From Ficedula albicollis (lineage: Eukaryota; Chordata; Aves; Passeriformes; Muscicapidae), in the NCBI RefSeq assembly GCF_000247815.1, contig NC_021683.1:11989676-12053675 (forward strand): 64,000 bases of DNA. Reading direction: 5' to 3'. The position numbers were made by a program, and so were the translations under genes. The notes below the pieces were generated by a model. It saw only the letters and a program-made list of their open reading frames with translations. It ran no database searches and was not told where the DNA came from. This document shows positions 50,411 to 64,000 of this stretch, piece after piece; within the stretch, counting starts at the first letter, position 1, and every line of letters begins with the position of its first letter.

Positions 50411-53400
50411 TGTGATTCTTTATAGGCATTCTGACTCATACCCAGATTCTAAAGCTAAACCAAAATAGCGTAATTATTTCTTTAGAGGAGATGTAGGAAT
50501 CTTTTGCATATTAAAATATATTTATTTATCCTTGAGAACTCACATTTTTGAAAGAGCATCTGTTTTTCACTGAAGATGCATTTTTCCCAAACTGTACATC
50601 TGGGAAGCTTGAGTCACAAGAAAGTTAGCAACTTGCATGAAATGAAAGCTTGCCTTAAATTAGGAGTCTTGATTTCACAGTCTGGTGGTTTGGTCTTGTT
50701 AGTCCATCACAATTCTTGCTTCTAGCGTTGCAAAACACGCAATTGAGAAACAAATTATATCTTTTTGTTTCATATCCTTATTAATGGGTAACACTGGCTG
50801 GAATAACTAGTTTGGTACTGGCTGATTTGTGTTTATGGAAGCCCATTGGTCTCCGTGTACTTCTGGTTTCCTACCTCCATGGTTTTCCAACAGCTTGACT
50901 CGGAGAATGAAAGAAACATCAGTTTTTATGCCTTATCCTCCGGGAGTGCTTTGGATGATGTGGGATTTCTGTTTTCCCAGGATTTCTTTTGTCTTTAATG
51001 GGTCAATAGTGAGACAGGCTTTTGGACTTACCCAGCTGTATAACTACTTATGAATGTTCAGGTTTCCAAATGGCTTCAAGGTAACTATTAGCTTCTTATA
51101 AACACTTACAGGCAACCATTTTTAAGATCTAATTGACCAAGGATTCTATCAGAAACAGAATCAAATTATTTTTATAACAACAATGATTTCACTCAAATTC
51201 TTTCATTATTTGTGCTGTGACTTCATTTGCGAAGAGCTGACCATGGTATTTATTTCAGTGCACTTATCCATTCCTGTGAGAATTGGGTTTTTAAGGCTTT
51301 TGTAGCTTCAGCAGCTTTGCTAGGTAACTAAAATTTGTTAAGGTGTTTGGATAGATGCCTCATTCAGATAGAATTACACTGGATTATGGTACGACTTGGG
51401 TCAAATAACTTCCTATCTATCTCTTTTGTCACTATCTTCCATAATGAAATTCTAGACTTCTTCCAACATATAGAACTCATTCAAACTCAGCTCCTGACTG
51501 GAACTTGTAATTGTTTATTATAGGAACCTGTCTAGAGCCAAAAATCTGTTCACAGGTCTGTGGACTCCCATGCAAAAACTTTCTTCCAAAGGCTGTGCTA
51601 ATTATGGAGAAAACACATGGATGTTCCTTTAGCACCTGAAGTAATTGGAAAGCTATGGATGTGCTGCATGAGCTATTCATAAAGAGGCAGCTGAGAAAAG
51701 CAAGTTTATTGTATTAGGGGTTCGCATTCATTACCCTGAAGAACAATAAAAGAAATGTGAAAATCCAAAAGAAAATTGAAAATTCCTGGTTAATAGGTGG
51801 ATGTCCAAAATAAGCCTTCATAATCCAGAAGATATATAAGGGAATGGGGGAAAAATATTTATATTATCTCTCAAAAGTCTCAGTCTTTAAAATTAAAATA
51901 CTGGTTTTAGCAGGCATATCTGTTTTTCTTTTATAAATAAGTGCAATCATGCCTGCACACCATAGAGATTACAAAATTTAGTGTGTCTGCATTTAGCTTT
52001 TATATTTGTTTCTAATAATAGCAAAAATTTTTGCTCTTCATGAGCTACCATAAACATGATTTGATGTAGTCAAGACAAGGAGGAGCTTTTTGATTTTTTC
52101 AGTCTTATGCTACTGTAAATATTTAATCAAGTTTTAAACATTAAAGAAGCACTTGGGCCTTCCTTGTACAGTTTTCCCGGTAGAGTCGTAGATCTTATTA
52201 AAATCATTTGTTATGTTGGTCGGGTGCTTTTAAATGAATCAAGCTTAATAACCTGGTTCTTCACCTCTGAAGGAATGGGTTCAAAGATCTAGCTCAGGTC
52301 ACAGGGTAAATTAGCTGGATAACCCTAGCTCAGCCCCTCGACAAACTGATGTCTGCTGTCCTTCCCCCAACCCTCCACAAAAAAAGTAGTGTTTCCATCT
52401 TTACTGAGTGTCTAAAACGACTTTGGATTTGCAAGTTACAGGCATGCTTTGGCATTAAACCTAATTCTGCAATTGTATGTTCTGTCTTAAGGATCCAGGC
52501 TTTACATAGGCTGTTTTCTAAGTATAAACACACTTGAAAGTTTTGGAAATTCCTGTAAATAGTTATCCATGCTCTACTCATACCCTTACTTATTCAGATA
52601 GAGTTCTGTCTTTATAGTGGACCACAAACCTATTCAGTAGTCACATACCAATAACTGTTGTGTTTAACAGAAATTACTTTTTTTCCAATTAAGCATTAGC
52701 TGCTGGTTTCTCATAGAGCTGTGGTCCCAGACTTTATTAGGGAGTTGTGATGTCAGCTTCAATGCAAACTTGATGCCAATAAACTCTTGTTTCTTCTCTT
52801 TTTATACTTTGTTTTTCTCACAAAAATATCCAGATATTTTTGAGAAGTTGTCTGACTCTCCTCTTACCAGTAGGAAAAAAAATGATAATTTGAAGCTTTT
52901 TTCTTCTCTTATAGTATTGAGAAAGAGTTGAAAGTGCAGTTCTCAGTGGGGAACTAAATGGTAGATATAGACATTAGGAAAGACTCACATCAGCTAGCTG
53001 CACTGGGGAACAAGTAAATGTTTCTGTTCTTGGTCCACTAAATAAAGCAATGGAACAGCTTCTGAAAATGTTATTGGAGATAAATATTAAGAACCGTTCT
53101 ATACTTTTGGTACTCTTATCCACAGGACCCATTTGTCACCCTGAAACTTAAAATTTTTATCATCAGAATGGAAAATTATCTTTGCTTGTTTGCTCAATAC
53201 TAAGTGTATGTGAGTTCTTGCCCACAGATTCTATTGTAATATTTGTTATAAAGTTTTTATTAATTTAAAGTTCTCTTTGTTCTAAAATGGCTGTAAAATA
53301 AGCTACAAGAAATGTGAATTTGGATGGATTCTTGACCTCAGCTCCTGGTCTCAGGGGAAAAGTTAGCTGGAGAAATTGTAGATATTCCTATAAAATTGAA

Positions 53401-56400
53401 CCAATAACAGAAAATTAAACCTGTAGTGTATTCATTTGAGGTTTATTTCTAGATTTGTTTGAAGTTCTTAATTTTGTTTAGTTGATATAAAGATTCTTTT
53501 TTACTTTTCAACTGTGTAACTCTTGAAAGAATGCAGAAGAAATAATTGGCTTCTATCTTTTCAGTACTGTAAACCACAACAAGGTCTAATAATATTCACA
53601 GCTAATAAATAATGCAAGACTGGCAGGCTGTACAACCCTGTTTAACAGCAAAGACTTTAGGAAAGCACACAGAATCTTAAGTTCTTTCATTATTTTTGAC
53701 ATTGATTTGTCATTAAGAAAATATATTAGTTCACGTTAAATTGATCTGAAACATCCATTAATATAGGTGATAGATTCCTTTTTTGTTTCATTTCCTTGAT
53801 ATTTCAAATTAAGCAATGCAGAAAAAGCTAATTGTAGTGAATATTTTTCTCTGATAAATTTTGTTCTGAAAATAGGACTGGAGATCTATGGTGACAGGTA
53901 GATGCAAGTCTGAATTAGGCTTGCTGCTAATAAGGTCGGGTGTAGTTGACATCATCCATCTATAAAATGAATTAAACATTACTTACCAAAATGTACCAGA
54001 ATATATTCACAACTACATCTAAAGAATGAATGACTCCATAGTGCACAGAGGTGCTTTGGTGAAAGGGAATACTTTTTCTCACCCTTTTTGATATCCCACT
54101 TAGATTTATTTTTTATACTCTTGCTTATCTATACAATTCATGCCTGCTAAGACTACTTTGTGTACTCCACATGGTTGAGAATCTTCAAGTACTCTCATTT
54201 TAACAGCTGAAAGCAGTTTTGTAGTTCACATTTTCCCAGAGCAAATTTTTCTCGTTCCTTTCACTGAACTTTTCAGCTCCTTACCTGCTTTACTCAAAAA
54301 ACCAATTCAAAATAATTATGCTGATCTGAGTTAAAAGACATGCTTAGCTCTTTCACAAGAGGATGCAAGTCTAACATTTCACATGCTTTGTTTCATTCTT
54401 TACAAAATATTTATTATTGGTGTGGGGATTTTTAAATTGTCAAAGCTATAGTAATTTGGTTCCCACAAAAAGTTGTCTCAAAGAAATGTAACAGAAAGAT
54501 GAGGCAGTAAAATTATTGATATTAGAGTATTATTTACAGCTATGTCTATATGATCTCCAGCATGTCTGTGTTTGAGGCATACATTCATAAAAACAGGTTC
54601 CTTGAATAAACCCTTTTCAGAGTCTGCTTTTATATGTAATTAGCCTATTCTGGATTCAGTCCTTCCATGAAAACCAGTTCCTTTTCACTCTACTGAGCTT
54701 ATTCTAGAAGACCCTGAGAAGCAGCAGTGAGAGAAAAAGCACCATATTTACAAATGACTTCCCCTAAAATCTGCCGCAGTATCTATAACATACAGCTGCA
54801 TGTTTTGGACTGGGATGGTAAACTGCTATGGATGACATTCTGGAGCATATTTAACAATTTTAAAAGGTCTTTGGAACCATGGGAGGATATTTATACAATG
54901 TCAAAATCTGTAGATATTTTATTGTAATACTTTAACATCTAGGTGCAAAAAGCTATTAAATTTAATGGTTCATATTTCATGTTAGTATTTCAAATTTATC
55001 AAACATGGAGATTATCTAGTTATGCCTGTTCAGGTTCCTCTTACTTCTGCCAGGTATGCCATGGAAACAGGAGCCCTCAGGAAATTATTCTGACAGTCAG
55101 CAGCTACAGTCACAGTAAGACAAAGCAGGGCATGCTACCCACCAATGCACAGCAACCTGTCAACTTTGAGTGCAGATAAATTTTGGTACCAGCAGGATTG
55201 TGTATGCATAAGTGTGCTGAACAAGTGGTTTTGATACTGCAAAGGTAGACAGGAAGTAACCTGTTACAGCAAGAAGAAAGAAAAAGAAGTGGTCTGTCAA
55301 AATAATGTATCTGTTTAACTTCTTGTGGCAAAAATATGCATAATATGTTGAATTTTTGTTGCTATACAAGGATGCAGATATTTCTTCAATGATGACTACA
55401 CAGATGTTGCTGTACTAATACAGAAATTTTTTTGTTATTTTTTTCCATTTTTGTTAAAGTGGGAAGGCAACCTTATATCCTAATTTTTTTTTCCAGATAA
55501 TGCATGGAAGGTTTCTGTGTGTTGAAGAATGTTTTTTCATTATTTTAGTAATTATCTGTGGAAACCATCCATGGCTCTGTAAAAGCTATGGAAAACGTTT
55601 CCCAACATCAACAAGCTTTCATAAAGAACATTTTTCAAGCACATTTTTAAAATTAAATAATTAAAATGCATCTCTCCATTCTCTTACCACTTTATTTTAA
55701 ATCAAAGAATGTCATATTGACACTCCATGATTTTTTTAATAATCTACCATTTATAATGACCATGTTTAATTGCTCTAATTTAAAAAGACGCAATCTGATT
55801 GCCTGCATGCATATAACAAAAAACTTAATTGTCTTGTGCAAACCACTGAATAGATTTAGGAATCTTCAATAACAAAATTACATTAATAGCATATGCTATT
55901 AAAGATGATTGATGGAAAAATTGGAAGCATACTGGTTTTACACCACACAAAAGAGTACGGTGCTTTGAAGATGGTTCTGAGAGTGTCAACAACAGTACAA
56001 AGAAGAAAAACAGTGTAATACTCAAAGTCCCACTTGACTGAAAAATGGATTTGGTAGTAGTGTAGATCAAATTTTATTTTAATTTGTATGACAATATTTC
56101 TCTACTTATTCTGAATATCTCTTGTGTATGTGATTACGTGTTTCAACATATATTGTGCTTAAATCTGTTTAAATACCTATTTTATCTCTCAGAAGCAGAA
56201 CAAGAAGCTTAACTTATAGCCAGGTTTTGGAGAAAAAAATCTCAATCCCATATTATTTCTCAGTTTATTTATTCTATTTTTATAACATTTCCTACTGTGA
56301 ACATATAAGCAAACATGAATTCTATTAATCAGTTTGCAATATTCATAACTTTGAAAGACTGTTTCTGTATTTAAAAGACATCAAAGCTAGAAATAAAAGA

Positions 56401-56578
56401 ATGCAGGGCAAGTGATGAAGATCATAACACTCTCAAGTTAGTTTGAGAGAAGCTTCTGGTTTTATTGATAGCATGATGGTAATGTGAAGTTCTCTAAAAC
56501 TCTTAATTTTTACAGCAGGCACATTTTTAATATATACATTATTGTATTTGAATATACACATTTTAGCATATATTCATA
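50411..56578. other. AT-rich non-coding DNA
   Basis: No transposon, RNA gene or splice-bounded exon is recognised in these 6 kb. Open frames are 83 codons or fewer and lack motifs. Confidence 0.45.
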
Positions 56579-56612
56579 TGTGTGTGTGTGTGTGTATATA
56601 TATACACACACA
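56579..56612. repeat. (TG)8(TA)5(CA)4 palindromic microsatellite
   Basis: Eight TG units (56579-56594), five TA units (56595-56604) and four CA units (56605-56612) lie head to tail. Positions 56587-56612 form a perfect 26-bp palindrome. Alternating purine-pyrimidine sequence like this can adopt Z-DNA or a cruciform. An 11-base direct repeat, ACATTATTGTA, occurs at 56536-56546 and 56610-56620. Confidence 0.92.
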
Positions 56613-56620
56613 TTATTGTA

Positions 56621-57529
56621 AAGACATTAATTTAAAATATATACCCTACTCCAGTTTTACATTATACTTCTGTTTTTTATATCTTTTAAAATAGCAGGTA
56701 TTTTTCCATGTCTTTCTGAGATTTGCAGTCCGGGTTTTAAACAGTTTTCTACATTAACATATTTTTCTTTCATATTCATATATAAAGTAATTCTTATACA
56801 ATCTTACAAGATGTAAACAGATACTTGCACTTTCTGTAAAATAATTAGGATCAGTAATTGGATTTGTACTGGTAGATACATCCAGGAGCACATATTTTGA
56901 GCTTTCCCTTTGTTTTTGTTTGGTTTATTGCATTATTTAGTACCTTACATTCTTATTTAGATAAATGCTTAATTATAATATTTGTTTATTAACTATTTGA
57001 CATGTAGCAGTGAATAATATTAATGAATATGATACTCTTTTTTTAGATTCATATTGCAGCTGTGCTCTATTTTAAGACTTTTTCTAGTCACAGTCTAAAA
57101 GAACAAGTATTCTTACTTGGAACCCTATGAGTTGAATCCTTTGGGTTTTAGTGCTCTATTTTTTTATCTTAAAATGTACTTACATGATAACTTAATAAAA
57201 AACTATTTGAGAAGGTTTGGTTGATGTTGTAACATCACTCATTTTGCATATAGTTGATAGATCCTAAAGAGAATTTTCCATCTGTAGTAATTACTGCTGA
57301 AAATTATTAATTTTGTTTTGTTCAGTAAGTTCTTTTTTACCACAAAAGACTTATTGGTGATCTCAGAGTGGCACACAATCCTTTCAAATTACCTTTAGAT
57401 TTGTAGCTATATTTTAATACCTCATTAAAAGATATTTTAAAATATTTTGAAATCGAAGATTTTTCTTTTTCTGGCAAGCAGGTGGAGGGGTACTGCCTGC
57501 AGGACCCACTTTGTCAGCATGAAACCAGT
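56621..57529. other. AT-rich non-coding DNA, nothing identified
   Basis: No element or exon is recognised in this stretch. Confidence 0.5.
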
Positions 57530-57745
57530 CTCATAAATTTTTATGGAAATGAGCTCATTAGTTTTAATTTTTACCGGCTCTTTAGTAATTCAGGGGATAG
57601 TTTTCCGTTTTTGAACAGCAACCAATCAATTACTTAAATATATGCATTATTAGATGTGTGAGCTGGCCTTTCCAAGAATGGTATTAAGCAAAAAAATATT
57701 GTTGCCATCTAGAGTATTGGTTGGGGCACGATTTCTGTAATTAAT
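57530..57745. promoter_or_regulatory. Candidate conserved regulatory block
   Basis: Repeat-free sequence contains ATTAGTTTTAATTT, CAACCAATCAATTA, ATATGCATTATTAGA, GTTGCCATCTAGAG and TGTAATTAATGAG, a dense set of homeodomain and POU-like words. It is proposed on texture only. Confidence 0.22.
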
Positions 57746-60700
57746 GAGGACCCAGAATATTTTTGTCTCTGGTTGTTTGGCTGTCCTGTTTCCCACCCTA
57801 CAAGGTTTAAACTCTATTCAGGCCATACTGAGCATCTCCTACCTATAATTAACATTTCTCTGAATGTAACAGATTCAGTTACCAACTTCGAGGAAATAAA
57901 CCTTCAGGTGGTGCAGTTCATTAAAAGTGTAACTTTTCTCATACCTGCTCAGTACACAGCATTTTTCAGTGATATGGTGAGACAAGTACTTTCATAGTAG
58001 TCACTCGTTGACAACATTTGAAGTGAAAATTGCCAGAGTTCTTGATTCTTTACACATTTCTGTGACTGATCATCATTTCCTTAGAATTCCAGAGACTTGT
58101 GTGAATCATGCCTACGGGGTACATATGTTAGACGTTAACGAGAAAATACTTCCCAGAAATCAAATGTTTGATTCTTAAAGCTTTTGAAGTGCACCTACAA
58201 GATTGAACGATGAGACCCTTGTATAACAGAATGAAGAAATAATTCATTTGAGAACTAAAATGTCTGAATTACTTTAGTCATAAAAAGTACTTCTTATTTA
58301 TCAAACAAAACTGTTACTGAATAAATGTAAATCTATTTTAGGTGATACATACTATGGAAATGCTTAATCACTAATATACACAGAATTAATGTCTGCTGCC
58401 ATATTTTTTCAGTGATTTATGAGGGTAGAGCTGTCATACCCTATTAAATGCAGCTTGGATAATATATATTTATATATATGTAATGGCTATCAATCAGAAG
58501 AATGGCAATATTAGGCATTCATTTAAGTGCGTCTGTGAAATGGTCTAATTTTATATGACTGCATATAATTCCTATTGTATGTATCATTGTATTCATCCCA
58601 GCCACAGGCAATCATATAAACTCAGTTATAAATACCTTTATGAATTTCTTTGTCACTATGTTCCAGTCTCCAGTTAGTATTTCAGTCGTCTGTCCTATGT
58701 TCATATTTAGCATCATTTTTTGTATACCAAGATTCAGTGTAATGCATTCAGACTTTTAAACTTTCAACAAGACCATTGAAATTTAAAAAAAATCCCCTAG
58801 TAAAAGATGCATTCATATATGTATGTAAAATTAGATTTTATGATACTGACAATTTGTGTATTATGTTAGACTTTAAAGTAGTTCTGGTCCTTACCCAGGG
58901 CTATATTGCTGCCCTTAATCATGATATGTTGGACTTTTTTCCACAAGTGAACTAATTAAAATCAATACACAAAAGAATTTACCTCATTAGTAAGAGTGGT
59001 GGAGTAGGGTTCTGCCTTGTTATTCAAGCCTGGGTGTTTAACAGACTCACGAGATCTGACTGTGTTGTGCTTCTGGTGCTCTCCAAGCAGTGCTGGGAGA
59101 GACAGAAGGGCTGTATTGAGCTCATTTGTCACTACTTACAATAAAACAAGAAAACATGATGTTAAGGATATCACAGTCACTTTAAAATGTACCTTTAAAA
59201 TCACTTTGAAATGTTTCCTGACTGCTGCAAAACAATACACAGAATTATCAATTTCTTGTTTGAACATTCTTGCATAAGTTTTATGTATGTTTAAAAATGT
59301 ATTAAGACAAATTGTCAAAGAATAAGATAATTTAATATAGATGCAGTTTCAAAACTTGCCAGTCACTTTGGTTTTATTTGTATTTGCAAACAGAGTTACA
59401 TTAGGCTAAATTTTGGAAAAATTATCAGAATGCTGTTAAAGTCTATTCAAAAACTCACCAAGATTTGCTAATTTAAAGGACTTAACTGAAAGTTGAGGTC
59501 TAGTGTTTTTAATTTTTTTTTTTCATTTAGAAAAGATATCTACTGATCAGGACACACTTCAAAATTGTTGCTTTTTCTGTAATGTGACTAATTAGGGTAT
59601 AAGTGTTCACAAGTTGGCTAGGAAAGTAAAATCTTCAAATATACTGATTATATTTAGCAGAAATTCTACCATACTAATATCTTGGAATTTCTAAATTCCA
59701 AGGGAGAAAAGATACATAGTCAATCTAAACTTCTGCTTTCATTTTTTTTTCAGTGAATTAGGAACCAAGGAAGAATTTGCAATGATTGCTTAAGCCTCAC
59801 AGTCTTTCCAAATTTCTTTTTTTCTGCATTATTTTTCAAATCTTCTACAATACTTGATATTTTTATACTTTAAAAAAATCATGTAAATGTGGTTATAGAT
59901 ACCTAGTTTACTGGATATGTCTGGGTTGTGATATACTGGTACCTTTCACCTTGAGTAGTCCTTTTTCAGACGACCAACCCTTCACCAATGAAGACATGTG
60001 ATGGTTTTATTACCCAGGTTAAGGACACAAGTGAAGTGTTTCAGTTCTCTGTCTCCAGCATTGGTATTCTGAATGGATGCAGAAGAGAAAGTTGTTTGAA
60101 TAGGTGCATAATTGCCATGTGTTCTTCATGTTTAAATCAAAGCTCCAAAAGCAGTTTTGAATCACATCAATTCATTGCCAACTTATTTTCTTAATGAATA
60201 AATTCCATGATCTTTTCTTCTGTTTTTAATATTCTCATGACGAGAAGCATCTGTAGGTTGCTTGCTACTATGAATTGTTAAACTGGGTTAGGTGTCATGG
60301 GAATAGTAATTGCTACTAAAAAGTTGGATCAAATTTTAAGGCCAGTGGTAATATCTGGATTTTTCTTTTCTGGCCATGCTTAGAAGACTTAAACTAAATT
60401 AAGAACAGCAATCCAATATTTATGTTTCTGCAGAAAAGATAAAGTAGCATTGAAATAGTCCCATTTTAATTTCTTATGCAAAAAACATTAGTACTTTATT
60501 GTGCTGAAGTACTATAGGATTATGTTACAAATCACAGTGTCATTCCTTTTCCTAAAAGATTTTTAGTTTTCCTAAAACGTTTTGTGAAAATTCCTTCACC
60601 TGTTTCCTTCACAACCTTACCACCCATTTCCCAGATTTCTGCGACAATTAAAAGACTGTCAGAAAATTTTTTTTAATGCAGTGTCTAGGTAGCTATGCTA

Positions 60701-62591
60701 AACAACTTTAAATGAATAGTTGCTTCTACCAGAACTCGGGTTACAAATATTTCCAATTAAAATTAATAATAGAAGATTATAAATAAAAGGGGTGCAGGGA
60801 GTTCAAAACCAAGAAATCTACAAAGGTAAAATTATCAATTTTCATATGAAGATATACAACTCTTGTGTCGAATATAAGCCAATATACCTTTAGTTCCCAT
60901 TTTCTATTTCTCCTAAAATAAATGCTGTGTGAATGTTATGTGCTACTGCAAGAGGTAAAGGCCTCCTGTAGTTTCAGTCAATTTTTCAAAACTTTTGTTT
61001 CTTGATTTTGTCAGAGGCTTTTTTTTTTTAATTTCAGTACTCTTAAATTAAATTCACACCAAATTTGTCTGTAAAAGCATTGATGAAAGACTTCTAAACA
61101 AGTTTATTCTATACTGAAACATGCCAAATTACTCCTGTACTTACTCTTTTCCTCACTCTTCGAATAAAAAAAAAAGTTGTATTGGTTAAGGTTGCATCCT
61201 TGATGGATTCATGGTTTTTGTGGTTTTATTTTTTAACTTTTACTATTACAGATATTTAAGTAGAGTGTAAATAGTGTGAATGAACTGATATTGCTTAGGT
61301 CAGTATCTCAAGTCACCGAAACTGTCATTTTATATATTTGTAATCTCTAATTTGGAGGGTTCTGAATTTGATGGAGGATATTGAAGGCTTTATTCATCTA
61401 TTAAATTGGAAGTTTAGTAGCAGACTGCTGGTGAATGATCTGTTCCCTACCTATGATCATCCACTGCCATTGTCTTGTAGACTGCTCTAAAACTGCTCAG
61501 CTAGTTATAGATATAGCTCAGCTGGAGTGTTTATAAAGAGAAACCTGCAACATAAATCAGTTTAGAAGACTGATTTCTATGAATGTCATAGTCCTTTGAT
61601 GAACATAAGTGAAGGCATAACACCAGGCAAGTGGGTGCTGCCTCACATGAAATAAAGGCCGACTTGCTTGGGTCTGAACGCTCCAAACCTGGTGAAGATT
61701 GTGCAGAGTGGAGATGAATCTACATGATTTTTGTCTTTAGACCAGCTCACTTTTCCTTTCATTTTTTTTTGGAGTGTTGAAGGGGGAAGATGTTTAATGC
61801 ACTTTAATCTCACTGTTTTGAGGAGACTATCTATTTGCATGATATTGTTAAACTGATTTCTTCCCTTAATTTATTCAGGAGTCTAGAATGTGAGATAAAT
61901 AAAAACGTTGCCTGAATGTATTGGAGGAAGCAAATAAGCTGTAATGAACTTTTGTCAGGGCCTATCAGGAAGACGAGTTTCTCAAATAGTAAAAGGAGGA
62001 GTCTTTTACTAGAAATCCTGTACAATGAGATTAGGTGGTCTACATTATGCAGGAGATCAAACCTTATGAAGAAATTTTCTTTCTTAGAGATGTTATACAT
62101 AATGGAGGCAGCGACAGCGCCTCTAAGAGGTGTGACTGAACTCAGCCTGTTTTACTGGAGCACGGATAAGTCTCAGTCTATCTCATTCTTTTAAAGGACC
62201 TTAGTATATTTAAACTCTCATGACTGTTCTTTTTTCTAGATTTCTACATATGTCTGCAGGATGTAGTTATTTGGATTATGAGACAGCACTTTAAAATCTG
62301 GTTTTGGTTTCAATAGTAGCTACTGCCTTCAAGGGTCTTCTGAGAATGCCCAGAAGTACTGAGCTTATTTCAGCATTTCTACATGTCAGCAATTGTCTTG
62401 GACTGGGAGACACAATGCAATAATAGTTTTTTTTTGGCTGACTTATCTTTGAAATATGGCTGGTGTACTGCATATGTATTCCCTCTGCTTGGAAAATATT
62501 TCATATACGTGGTACTGTACTAAACCACGCTGGGTTCAGCTATAAAAAACCCCACAAAACAAGTGGTGCCTTTCCCACAGTGTCTTTCCTG
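57746..62591. other. AT-rich non-coding DNA
   Basis: No transposon, RNA gene or exon is recognised. A short AT-alternating tract lies near 58461-58479. Open frames reach only 92 codons (61916-62194) and lack motifs. Confidence 0.45.
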
Positions 62592-62599
62592 CACACACA

Positions 62600-62651
<52 letters not shown>
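62592..62651. repeat. (CA)n microsatellite
   Basis: About 30 CA units carry one T substitution at 62606. Threonine/histidine and cysteine/valine frames across it are translation artefacts. Confidence 0.97.
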
Positions 62652-62653
<2 letters not shown>

Positions 62654-64000
62654 GAAAAAATTTTGAACTTCTTTGTGACTACAAAACTGTTGAACACTTT
62701 AGTGATTGTGGAAAAAATACCAGGAAGGAACAGGCTCATTTCACACCTTCTTTAAGCAGATATATGGAAAAGTCATGAGAGATTTGTGAATGTGATCACT
62801 GCTGTTTAAAACTGGGGTCATCGAGCATAAGGAGGAATGAAGTCTTTAGCATACTTACTATTTGGCTCACAGGTACATCTCAGGTGCTGAGAAAAACAAT
62901 GCAACTGTTAGTGCTGTGATCAAAGCAGATTCAAAAACAAGGAGTTACAAGAAATGCATATGCTTGAATAGTCTGCAGAGTTGTTTAACTGAATAAATCC
63001 AACACAGTTTCATTACATTAAAGACCAGCTGTAAGCACAGTCAGGATGCCAATATAAAATCAACATATGTAATCTTGGCCAAGTTGGGTTTTTTCCCCAT
63101 CAAAAAGAATATTTGTGCCAAGAGCATATGCTGCAAAAGGACTAAAACACAGTCCCATTACCACTGCAGGGTACATAATTACATAAATTTACCTAAATAT
63201 GGAAAAATTGTAACAAATAGGGGAGACTTGGCAGATATTTTGGTTTCACATTTGGTATTTGGCATAACACAGTGTCCTGTTTAATTCCCATTGCTGCTAC
63301 TTAGTGTTTCCTTTAATTGTGGAGCACATGGCAGCTCTTATTCTATTTAATTTTCTCATAGCAGCTCTCACATTTTGGCTACAACCACACTACATGAAAA
63401 AGCACGTAAGTATAGATTATACTGTACTACAGCCTGAGGGTATAGCATATAAAAATAGTAATTTCTCAAGCATAAAAGCTTCTTGAATATAGAAGTTAAA
63501 GACTATTTTAGAAAACAAGTACAAGACACAATACTTTTGTATGCACGTATTGAAAAGTTTTAGTGTCCCAGAGTGGTAGAGGGAAGAAAGAAGGAAGAAG
63601 ATCTATTCCAAACCTCAGCTAGTAGCTTTTGGTCCATTTGGCAATGTTTTGCATTTGCAGTCTGGGCACTGACACTGCTTTCCTTCTCTGTAACAAGTCC
63701 CTTATTCCTGTTGCGCACTACGCATGGCTTCCGAGTTAAGGAAAATCCTAAAATGTCTAAGATTTTCAGTGGCCCTGAGGATAAGTTCAGGGATCTGGTA
63801 TACATTTAAAGAAGAAAATTAAATGTGAGGATCAGTACTATGTGGATTTAAAACATGCATTGTTACCAAGTGAGTTGTTTGTTTTTATTGAAAGGACTAC
63901 TCTATAGCTCTATTTTGTGTGTTGCATTAAGCGTGTTTTTATTTTTCTCCCAAAGTTCACAGAGGTTTTATAAACATTGCATCTTAGTGTTTGATACACA
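62652..64000. other. Non-coding DNA to the window end
   Basis: Nothing recognisable is present. The overlapping frames at 63560-63809 on both strands (78 and 81 codons) have no known domain. Confidence 0.45.

Noticed and set aside
62463..62778. Threonine/histidine-repeat and cysteine/valine-repeat proteins
   Set aside because: They are translations of the (CA)n microsatellite.

Overview
This window looks like a non-coding stretch of a bird genome (a non-avian reptile is the less likely alternative). It is AT-rich and CpG-poor. The only transposon family I recognise is CR1, as old 5'-truncated fragments. Two of them carry the ATTCTATG/GGTTGGAA-type 3' ends typical of avian CR1. I found no protein-coding gene, rRNA, tRNA, known small RNA or CRISPR array. 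The long spacing without a convincing exon fits a gene desert or a very large intron, and the sequence does not say which gene is nearby.

Layout. 0-10.7 kb: a clear CR1 tail (413-840, minus), twin hairpins at 1269-1370, a further hairpin near 3.8 kb, a decayed CR1 copy (6493-6862, minus) and a short CR1 tail (9047-9123, plus). 10.7-15.9 kb: an 80-base T run, a short palindrome, then two uninterrupted G runs of 479 and 697 bases. The G runs directly abut poly-T/poly-A tracts, and the second is bracketed by a duplicated flank; both look like assembly or gap-filling errors. Between them lies an isolated CpG cluster (12 CpGs in 165 bp) with a consensus splice donor and a CTCF-like motif. 15.9-39.5 kb: AT-rich sequence with small tandem duplications, a possible protein remnant on the minus strand (20422-20559), an inverted repeat framed by ONECUT-like motifs (22709-22754), and one exon-shaped segment with good splice signals (36743-36860). 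39.5-64 kb: two more CR1 fragments, several blocks that read like conserved regulatory sequence (about 44.0-44.5, 50.05-50.4 and 57.5-57.75 kb), a TG/TA/CA palindromic microsatellite and a (CA)n repeat.

No genes act together here in any way I can support. The most useful outcomes are the two probable assembly errors, the CpG cluster lying between them, and a short list of candidate exons and regulatory blocks to test by alignment to other birds. I did not find convincing evidence of an undescribed biological system. All regulatory calls rest on motif reading and sequence texture only and are low confidence.
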